From contig CBDHES010000002.1 in assembly GCA_965262175.1 (NCBI GenBank), forward strand, positions 2,480,001 to 2,544,000: DNA of 64,000 nucleotides, given 5' to 3'. Below, piece by piece: positions 58,485-64,000 of the stretch (position 1 is the first letter of the stretch; each line of letters opens with the position of its first letter). The notes beneath the pieces are model-generated. The model saw nothing but the letters and a program-made list of their open reading frames with translations. It was not told where the DNA came from and ran no database searches. This stretch comes from CADEDH01 sp965262175 (GTDB taxonomy: Bacteria > Actinomycetota > Acidimicrobiia > Acidimicrobiales > SZUA-35). The position numbers and the translations under genes were made by a program.

Positions 58485-59591
58485 TCAGACGCTAGTTCGG
58501 GCCCACGGGACCTCGCAGGCCTGATCGAGCTCGATCTCGGCGTGGACCGCCTGGTTGCTGTGGGCCCCGGCGCACCAGGTCGGCATGACCATCGAGTACA
58601 GCCCGGTGCCGCCGGCCTGGACCACCAGGATTCGCTCCGGGTTCCGGACGGCCGGCACCGGGGAGGTGACCGAACCGAACTGGCGGGGGTAGAGGCGGCG
58701 GGCGACCTCGGGGGCCACGACGGCCTCCTCGGCGAGGCGCTGCTGCACCCGCTCCCGGTCGTAACCGGCGTCGGCCAGGACCGCGGTGTGGTCGGGGTTG
58801 AGCACGACCGTCACCGCAGCCCGACCCCCGAGCACGACGTTGTTGGTCCCCGGGGCGGCGATCATCGCCCCCAGGATCGCCAGCAACTCCTCGGCCGATG
58901 AGGCGGGGTCGTCGCCGTCGCCGATGAAGAACACCGAGTGGGGGGCCTCGCTCCCGACCACCGTCACCGCGCTCTGGTCGGCGGTGTACCCGAAGGTGGT
59001 GTGGAGCGGCGGGAAGGGCGAGCCCTCCTCGTCCTCGGCGATGCAGAACGTGAACTTGCCGGGGTGGCCGTGGAGCGCCATGTCGGACTCGCCGGGTCGG
59101 GCGCCGCCGACGTTGATCATCGCCAGCCGGACCGCCCGACCGATCGAGGCGTTGGCCCGGTGGCCGGGCCCCATCACCCCGAACCCGCTGGCGATCCCGC
59201 CGCAGGCGTTGCGGGCGGGGCCGTTGACGATCAGCAGCGGTGCGGTGCAGTGGGTGGTGGCCTGCATCTCACGCAGGTCGAACGCCGGCTGGCAGATCGC
59301 CCGGATGGCGGCCACCACGACCGGGATGTGGTCGGGGCTGCAGCCGGCCATCACCGCGGCGATCGCCACCTTCTCGACCGTGGCCGCCCCCATCAGCGGG
59401 CCCATCTCGCCGAGGACGTCGCCGCCGTCGAGTCCGGTGGCCAGCACCATGCGGTCCACCCGCTCGGGGGTCGGGGCGATGACCGGGAGGCCGTCGGTGC
59501 AGCCCAGCTCGTGCAGCAACTCCACCGCGCCGAGCTCGTCGGCGACGGTGAGGGTCGGGCCGGTCGAGGTCGAGACTCCCGTCGAGGTCAT
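58485..59591 (-). CDS. conserved protein of unknown function, partner of the UGSC selenoprotein
   Basis: A 368-residue protein with no membrane segment. It is rich in Gly/Ala and appears to be a globular alpha/beta enzyme: LLHELGCTDGLPVIAPTPER, a run GPLMGAATVEKVAIAAVMAG, a cysteine-containing centre TTHCTAPLLIVNGPARNACG, then GKFTFCIAEDEEGSPFPPLH and a C-terminal half GAMIAAPGTNNVVLGGRAAV. Several cysteines (GCTDG, AGCSPD, HCTAP, NACGG, FCIAE) are spread through the first 210 residues. I recognise no family. Its ATG overlaps the stop of the selenoprotein gene (ATGA), so the two are co-translated and probably act together. Confidence 0.75.
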   Translation of the reverse strand: MTSTGVSTSTGPTLTVADELGAVELLHELGCTDGLPVIAPTPERVDRMVLATGLDGGDVLGEMGPLMGAATVEKVAIAAVMAGCSPDHIPVVVAAIRAICQPAFDLREMQATTHCTAPLLIVNGPARNACGGIASGFGVMGPGHRANASIGRAVRLAMINVGGARPGESDMALHGHPGKFTFCIAEDEEGSPFPPLHTTFGYTADQSAVTVVGSEAPHSVFFIGDGDDPASSAEELLAILGAMIAAPGTNNVVLGGRAAVTVVLNPDHTAVLADAGYDRERVQQRLAEEAVVAPEVARRLYPRQFGSVTSPVPAVRNPERILVVQAGGTGLYSMVMPTWCAGAHSNQAVHAEIELDQACEVPWARTSV

Positions 59592-60109
59592 CGGCCCTCG
59601 ATCGAGGCGACCAGGCCGTCGCGGATCTCGATCGCCACCTTTGCCATGTTGTCCCGCCCCGACCCGGCGACCGGGTGGGGGAGCATGATCCGGGGGAGGT
59701 CGACCATGCCCTCCGAGCGGGCGACGAAGTCACCCTGGGGCCAGAACTTCTCGGTCACCAGCGAGACCGCCGGGACTCCTCGTCGAGCTGCTTCGATGCC
59801 GTCACGCACGGTGCCGGACGTGCAGCTGCCTCAATGGCCGTAGGCGGCGATGAGGGCGTGGCACTCCCGCTCGATGTCGGCCAGGAGGTCCTCGCCGGCC
59901 ACGATCGAGGCGTTGCCCTTGTCGTATCGCTTGAAGCTGAGCCCCTCGAACGCTTCGGTCAGGGCGGCCTCGATGTGATCGAGGAACGCCACCGAGTCGG
60001 GGTAGCCGTTGGCCAGGAGACCGACGGTCGTGCCGGGCTCGAGCGCCCGGGTCAAGGTGTAGGGCTCCGGGGCGGCCAACGGCTCGGCCCGGGGATCGAG
60101 AATCTCCAC
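59588..60109 (-). CDS. UGSC-family selenoprotein (in-frame TGA read as selenocysteine)
   Basis: One 173-residue protein interrupted only by a TGA at 59831-59833 (codon 93). Reading it as Sec gives UGSC, the signature of the UGSC selenoprotein family. Upstream residues (LARALEPG-like TLTRALEPGTTVGLLANGYP; GLSFKRYDKGNASIVAGEDL) and downstream residues (TSGTVRDGIEAARRGVPAVS; FWPQGDFVARSEGMVDLPRI) stay in one frame with normal codon bias. The stop couples to the next gene. U-x-x-C implies a redox site like a selenylsulfide. GTG start with GGGAG 6 bases upstream. Called conventionally, it would be split into 60109-59831 and 59809-59588. The Sec machinery is not in the window; a plain stop is the alternative. 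Confidence 0.85.
59786..59827 (-). other. candidate bacterial SECIS element downstream of the TGA
   Basis: Right after the TGA, GCACG (59823-59819) can pair with CGTGC (59810-59806) around the 8-base loop TCCGGCAC that contains two Gs. An outer stem AGCTGC (59827-59822) with GCAGCT (59791-59786) is an alternative. The first loop starts 13 bases after the TGA, slightly closer than in E. coli fdhF. Folding by eye only. Confidence 0.45.
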
Positions 60110-60209
60110 GGTCTGCTCCCTCGCGGTGGGTCTCGCACGATGCTCCCAGGGTGGGGCGTGCGATTCAAGCGGGCCCCGGCGGTGGCTCGAGCGCCGAGCG
60201 GCGGGGGTC

Positions 60210-60920
60210 TCAGGTGGTGGGGTCGGGTTCCGGTACCCAGAGGCCGGCCTCGGAGCGTTGGGGGAGGAAGGCCCCCATGTCGCTGAAACAGCGGAAGCTG
60301 GGTCGCTCGAGGGTGAAGGCCCCGATCTCGGCGAGCAGCTCCTCGGCCTCGGTCAGGGCGGCGGTGATGGTCGCCATGGCATCGATCGGGGGGTGGGTGA
60401 TCAGGTAGGCCATCGTCACGTGGAACCGGTAGTCCCGATGGTCGGGGGCCCGGATCCCGGTGGCGTCGCTGAGCCGCTCCCGGTACGACCGGAGGGCCCG
60501 TTCCATGTCGGCGTCGACCGGGTGCACGTCGAACACCACCCCCGGTTGGGCTCGCAGCACGCCTCCGACCAGGGTCGGCTCCGGAGGGGGAACCGCCTCC
60601 ACGGCGGCCCGGAGCACGGTGTCGGCCTCGGTGAGCGGGGCGTCGAGATCGAGGAAGCGGGACCACCGCTCGGGCCGACGGACCTCGTCGAGCAGGAGGT
60701 CGAACGCCGTCATGTGCCAGCTGTCGGGGGGGAGGAACGTCATGTAGGGCCCGAGCGGGGGGTCGAGCACCGCCCGAACCCGACCGAGGGCTGCCCAGAC
60801 CGGGGACCCGGGCTCGACCATCGCCACCACGGTGTTGCCCGGGTACCGCCGGTACCGGCCGTCGGGCCAGAACTTCGTGCCGAGGCCAGCCGGGACCGGA
60901 GCGTGAGGGGGGAGGTGCAT
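60210..60920 (-). CDS. 2H phosphoesterase-like protein (DUF1868 type)
   Basis: A 236-residue protein with the two His-x-Thr-type motifs of the 2H superfamily: SWHMTAFDLL and YRFHVTMAYL, separated by about 105 residues. The start GLGTKFWPDGRYRRYPGNTV and TFLPPDSWHMT match the DUF1868 subgroup. 2H enzymes cleave or form 2'-5' linkages or cyclic phosphodiesters in RNA or nucleotides. It ends 100 bases upstream of the selenoprotein gene on the same strand. Confidence 0.82.
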   Translation of the reverse strand: MHLPPHAPVPAGLGTKFWPDGRYRRYPGNTVVAMVEPGSPVWAALGRVRAVLDPPLGPYMTFLPPDSWHMTAFDLLLDEVRRPERWSRFLDLDAPLTEADTVLRAAVEAVPPPEPTLVGGVLRAQPGVVFDVHPVDADMERALRSYRERLSDATGIRAPDHRDYRFHVTMAYLITHPPIDAMATITAALTEAEELLAEIGAFTLERPSFRCFSDMGAFLPQRSEAGLWVPEPDPTT

Positions 60921-61069
60921 GGGTCGGCGGCGAGTCGGGTCGGGGTTCGCCGGCGGCGACGATAGCCGACACCGTGCCGGCCCGCCCGGCCGATCGCCGG
61001 GTTGCCTCGGGGACAGGCGACGGTCAGGGGCGAGCCATCTCCCTGTCGAGTGTCGTTCATGCAGATCGC

Positions 61070-61122
61070 TGAACGTTCACTTGCCCTTGGGAACGTTCCC
61101 ACTTACGTTCGGGAACGTTCCC
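61070..61122 (+). promoter_or_regulatory. three tandem AACGTT-centred palindromes upstream of the ABC importer
   Basis: TGAACGTTCA at 61070-61079 and two perfect 12-bp copies of GGGAACGTTCCC at 61089-61100 and 61111-61122. Their centres are 20 and 22 bp apart, about two helical turns each. A central CG within a perfect palindrome is typical of LacI-family operators. They lie 60-110 bp before the binding-protein gene; the cognate regulator is not in the window. Confidence 0.75.
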
Positions 61123-61183
61123 AAAAGCTGGGTCAGGCGTTCCTGGCGCGGCCGACCGATGTCGTTCGAAGGAGACCGACGAA

Positions 61184-62383
61184 ATGAAGCAAACCAGAGC
61201 TCACCGGGCGTGGTGGCTGGCTCTCGTCGCGGCGCTGGCGCTCATCGCCGCGGCGTGCAGCAGCGACGACGACGAGACGACCACCGATGCCGCAGCCGAC
61301 GAGGCCACCGATGGAGGCGACGACGCAGCTGCCGCCGCCGACGACGAGGCCGACAGCGACGAGGACAGCGATAGCGAGGCTGGGGCCGACGACGAGGCGG
61401 ACGACGATGGCGCCACGGCCTCGGATGAGGAGCGAAGCCTCGTCATCTACGCCCCGTGGAGCGATGAGCGGGCCAACTTCGTGGTCGACGCGGCCGCCGA
61501 GGAGCTCGGCATCGAGGTCGAGTTCCTGCTCGGCGGCGGTGGCGAGCTGACCGATCGCCTGCTGGCCGAGCAGAACAACACCCAGGCCGACATCGTGCTC
61601 GGCATCGGCGAGTCCCAGATCAACCGTCTGGCCGCCGTCGACCTGTTCCAGCCCTACCTCCCGGCCTGGTCGGACAAGGTGCCCGAGTCGTACACCAACG
61701 ACGAGAACCTCTTCACCATGTACGCCCAGGTTCCGGTCGTCATGTCGTACAACGCCGCGGTGATGGATCCGGCCGACGCCCCGACGTCGTGGACCGACCT
61801 CGCCGACCCGGCCTACGAGGGCATGTTCATCATGCCCGGCCTCGGTGGCCAGACCGGCCAGGCCACCATCTCCGGCATCCTGTGGCGGTTCGCCGATCCG
61901 GAGACCGGCGAGGTCAGCGACGAGGGCTGGCAGGTCCTGAGCGACATCTACGCCAATCAGATCTCGCTCGGCGAGGGTGAGTCGTTCGATCCCGAGTGGA
62001 TCGCCGACGGCACGATGCCGATCTTCCTCTCGTGGCGGGGTGGCGTGGCCAACACCGACGCCGACAACGACAGCTTCGAGCTGACCGTCATCGACACCGA
62101 GGGCGGGACCCCGTTCGTGGTGACCGGCGTCGGCATCACCCAGGCCACCGACAGCCCGGGCGTCGCCCAGGAGTTCATCGACTGGTTCGGCACCGCCGAC
62201 TTCCAGGTCCGATTCGTCGGCGCCACCGGCAACGACCCGCCGGCCAACGAGGACGCCATCCCCGAGTTGGAGACGGCCCAGGAGTGGCTGAGCGGCGTGT
62301 CCCGCCAGGACATCGACTGGAGCGTCGTCACCACCGTGCTCGACGAGTGGCTCGAGCGCATCGAGCTCGACATCATCGAGTGA
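61184..62383 (+). CDS. ABC importer substrate-binding lipoprotein (iron/thiamine/phosphonate class)
   Basis: A 399-residue lipoprotein with lipobox IAAAC (Cys25) and an unusually long acidic linker of about 60 residues (Asp/Glu/Ala/Thr), then a class II binding fold (SLVIYAPWSDERANFVVDAA; LLAEQNNTQADIVLGIGESQ; AQVPVVMSYNAAVMDPADAP; ITQATDSPGVAQEFIDWFGT). The pattern is that of Fe3+ (AfuA), thiamine (TbpA) and 2-aminoethylphosphonate (PhnS) binding proteins; the ligand cannot be read. First gene of an importer operon behind the AACGTT operators. Confidence 0.87.
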   Translation: MKQTRAHRAWWLALVAALALIAAACSSDDDETTTDAAADEATDGGDDAAAAADDEADSDEDSDSEAGADDEADDDGATASDEERSLVIYAPWSDERANFVVDAAAEELGIEVEFLLGGGGELTDRLLAEQNNTQADIVLGIGESQINRLAAVDLFQPYLPAWSDKVPESYTNDENLFTMYAQVPVVMSYNAAVMDPADAPTSWTDLADPAYEGMFIMPGLGGQTGQATISGILWRFADPETGEVSDEGWQVLSDIYANQISLGEGESFDPEWIADGTMPIFLSWRGGVANTDADNDSFELTVIDTEGGTPFVVTGVGITQATDSPGVAQEFIDWFGTADFQVRFVGATGNDPPANEDAIPELETAQEWLSGVSRQDIDWSVVTTVLDEWLERIELDIIE

Positions 62384-62430
62384 CCTCCGGCCGGTAGCAA
62401 CTCTCTCCTCTTCCTACTCAGGAGGCACTC

Positions 62431-63447
62431 GTGACCCCAGCGATGATCTCGATCTCGTCGGTCGACGTCTCATACGGTGACACCCGGGTCCTGGAGGACT
62501 TCCACCTCGAGGTCCGGACCGGTGAGTTCCTGACGTTGCTGGGACCGTCCGGCTGTGGGAAGTCCACGCTCCTGCGGGTGATCGCAGGCTTCGTGGCTCC
62601 CACGGCCGGCTCGGTGACGATCGACGGCGACGATGTCACCCCCCTCGACCCGGAGGAGCGGCCGGTCGGGATCGTCTTCCAGGGCTACGCCCTGTTCCCC
62701 CACCTGACCGTGGCCGCCAATGTCGAGTTCGGACTCAAGACCCGCCGCCTGGCCAAGACCGAGCGGCGCCAGCGGGTGGCCGAGACGCTCGACGCCTTCG
62801 GGCTCGACGAGCTGCGCGACCGTTACCCCTCCGACCTGTCGGGTGGTCAACAGCAGCGGGTGGCGATCGCCCGGGCCATCGTCAACCGAACCCCCGTCCT
62901 GCTGATGGACGAGCCGCTGTCCAACCTCGACACCGCGCTCCGGCTCCGGCTCCGGGACGAGCTCCGGGCCTTCCACCGGGAGCGCGGCATCACCACCGTG
63001 TTCGTCACCCACGATCAGGAAGAGGCCCTCAGCCTGTCCGATCGGGTGGCGGTCCTGCTCGACGGACGGATCGCCCAGCTGGGTACACCCCACGAGATCT
63101 ACCACCAGCCGGCCAGCGAGGCGGTGTGCCGGTTCGTGGGCAGCGCCAACGAGCTGCCCGATGCGGTGCTGGACAGCTTCGGGGTCGCGCCGCGGGACGA
63201 TCTCCGGGCCTTCGTCCGGCCCGAGCGGCTGGCCGTCGGCGACCCGAGCGCCGGTCGCCGCCATCGGGCCAAGGGGACGGTGGTCGGGCGGACGTTCATC
63301 GGCCCGAGCACCGAGACCGCCATTCGGATCGCTTCCTCCGACCTGATCGGTTCGGTGAGGTCGTCCCGGGTCGAGGCCGCCGAGCAGGACGGTGACGTCG
63401 TCGAGTGCGGGTTCGATCCCGACGACATCATGTGGGTGCCGGCATGA
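62431..63447 (+). CDS. ABC importer ATPase, Fe3+/phosphonate/polyamine class
   Basis: A 338-residue ATPase of the PotA/FbpC class. Walker A GPSGCGKST, Q-loop VFQGYALFPHLTVAANVEFG, signature LSGGQQQRVAIARAIVNRTP, Walker B VLLMDEPLSNLDTALR and the H-loop VTHDQEEAL are intact. A C-terminal TOBE-like domain (about 230-338) begins after RFVGSANELPDAVLDSFG. It powers the importer with the binding protein upstream. GTG start with GGAGGC upstream; the stop overlaps the permease start. Confidence 0.92.
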   Translation: MTPAMISISSVDVSYGDTRVLEDFHLEVRTGEFLTLLGPSGCGKSTLLRVIAGFVAPTAGSVTIDGDDVTPLDPEERPVGIVFQGYALFPHLTVAANVEFGLKTRRLAKTERRQRVAETLDAFGLDELRDRYPSDLSGGQQQRVAIARAIVNRTPVLLMDEPLSNLDTALRLRLRDELRAFHRERGITTVFVTHDQEEALSLSDRVAVLLDGRIAQLGTPHEIYHQPASEAVCRFVGSANELPDAVLDSFGVAPRDDLRAFVRPERLAVGDPSAGRRHRAKGTVVGRTFIGPSTETAIRIASSDLIGSVRSSRVEAAEQDGDVVECGFDPDDIMWVPA

Positions 63448-64000
63448 TCGCGACCGCCCGTCGACCGTCCCGCATCCTCACCCGGGTGGCCTTCGTCGCC
63501 ACGCTGGCCGCGCTCGCCTGGTTCTGTGCCACCTTCGTCTACTTCCCCAACGTCTCGATCGTCAGCAACGTGGTCGGGGCGGAGGACGGCTTCGGGGCGC
63601 TCATCGACCGACTCCTCGGCTCGACCCGGGTCGTCAACGGGATCCGGGAGACCCTCATCGTCGCTGCCGTCTCGCTGGTCACGGTCAACGTCGTCGGTAT
63701 CACCCAGGTGTTCCTCCTGGAGGGCCTGGAGCTCCGGGGCAAGCGGTTCCTGACCGTGGCCTACGCCCTCCCCCTGGTGTTCGGCTCGGTGTCGTTGGTG
63801 ACCGGCTACGCCCTGGTGTACGGCCGGTCGGGCCTGCTGACCGAGGCGCTCCAGTCGATCTACCCCGGCCTCGACGACGGTTGGTTCACCGGCCGGTGGG
63901 CCGTCATCTTCGTCCACACCTTCGCCCTGACCGGCTTCCACTTCCTCTTCCTCCGCCCGGCCGTCCGGCGGGTCGACTTCTCGCTGGTCGAGGCCGCACG
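63444..64000 (+). CDS. ABC importer permease, 3'-truncated by the window end
   Basis: 185 residues of a binding-protein-dependent permease of the Fe3+/thiamine class. TM1 is FVATLAALAWFCATFVYFP; after a long outer loop (VVGAEDGFGALIDRLLGSTR) come VNGIRETLIVAAVSLVTVNV and the helix YALPLVFGSVSLVTGYALVY. The segment ends at RPAVRRVDFSLVEAAR, the start of the EAA coupling loop, so the coding sequence continues beyond the window. ATG overlaps the ATPase stop (ATGA). Confidence 0.85.
   Translation, partial: MIATARRPSRILTRVAFVATLAALAWFCATFVYFPNVSIVSNVVGAEDGFGALIDRLLGSTRVVNGIRETLIVAAVSLVTVNVVGITQVFLLEGLELRGKRFLTVAYALPLVFGSVSLVTGYALVYGRSGLLTEALQSIYPGLDDGWFTGRWAVIFVHTFALTGFHFLFLRPAVRRVDFSLVEAA

Noticed and set aside
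59588..59809. Separate 73-residue gene starting at GTG 59809
   Set aside because: There is no ribosome site, it is in the same frame as the upstream ORF with only the TGA between, and the UGSC signature spans the junction; it is better read as one selenoprotein.

Overview
This 64 kb window is a very GC-rich (about 70%), gene-dense stretch of chromosome from an actinobacterium. A member of Acidimicrobiia is the best guess. The evidence is a single-chain acyl-CoA carboxylase, a DivIVA-domain protein, a SenX3/RegX3-type pair beside pst genes, a BTAD-domain regulator, GTG/TTG starts, and many genes whose start codon lies 6-8 bases after a TAnnnT box with no ribosome binding site (leaderless transcription). 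No rRNA, tRNA, CRISPR, phage or insertion sequence was recognised, and there is no marker gene to fix the lineage.

Layout. 0-7 kb: a cut-off SRPBCC protein, an ammonium transporter with a coupled small ORF, DivIVA, the single-chain carboxylase and a YbaK-like deacylase. 7-14 kb: a Ser/Thr kinase with an outer WD40-type propeller, then a minus-strand envelope operon (DUF6529-like membrane protein, cupredoxin, COG4315-type lipoprotein, MMPL exporter) behind three copies of a 22-bp repeat. 14-20.7 kb: BTAD regulator fused to an alpha/beta hydrolase, HpaI-type aldolase plus phytanoyl-CoA dioxygenase, a patch of three damaged genes (GNAT, LysR, small ORF), and a CHASE-like/GGDEF diguanylate cyclase. 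20.8-33 kb: ThDP enzyme, SDR and thioesterase, DUF2889, DUF2461, CinA-like, PLP desulfhydrase, amidohydrolase, PAS-MCP, SMP-30, then a rhodanese/FMN-binding operon diverging from a MocR-type regulator across an 18-bp-periodic GGTAC array. 33-39.4 kb: a secreted phytase-esterase-like protein with a strong terminator, and an operon of two glycosyltransferases plus a Vps62-like membrane protein. 39.8-41.2 kb: arsenate reductase with aquaporin. 41.2-48.6 kb: a complete phosphate regulon (pstSCAB, phoU, senX3/regX3-like) headed by a RegX3-type box. 48.6-56.4 kb: glutamine-synthetase-like ligase with P450, K+ channel, enoyl-CoA hydratase, methyltransferase, CBS protein and a ZIP-like transporter carrying two cyclic-nucleotide-binding folds. 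56.5-61 kb: MFS exporter, DUF4389, and an operon whose first gene is a UGSC-family selenoprotein with an in-frame TGA. 61-64 kb: a binding-protein ABC importer (last gene cut by the window end) behind three AACGTT-centred palindromes.

The most notable items are the UGSC selenoprotein that a standard gene caller would split in two, the ZIP/cNMP-fold chimera, the widespread leaderless promoter motif, and four separate repeat-type operators (22-bp, 18-bp, 11-bp and palindromic) placed upstream of specific operons.
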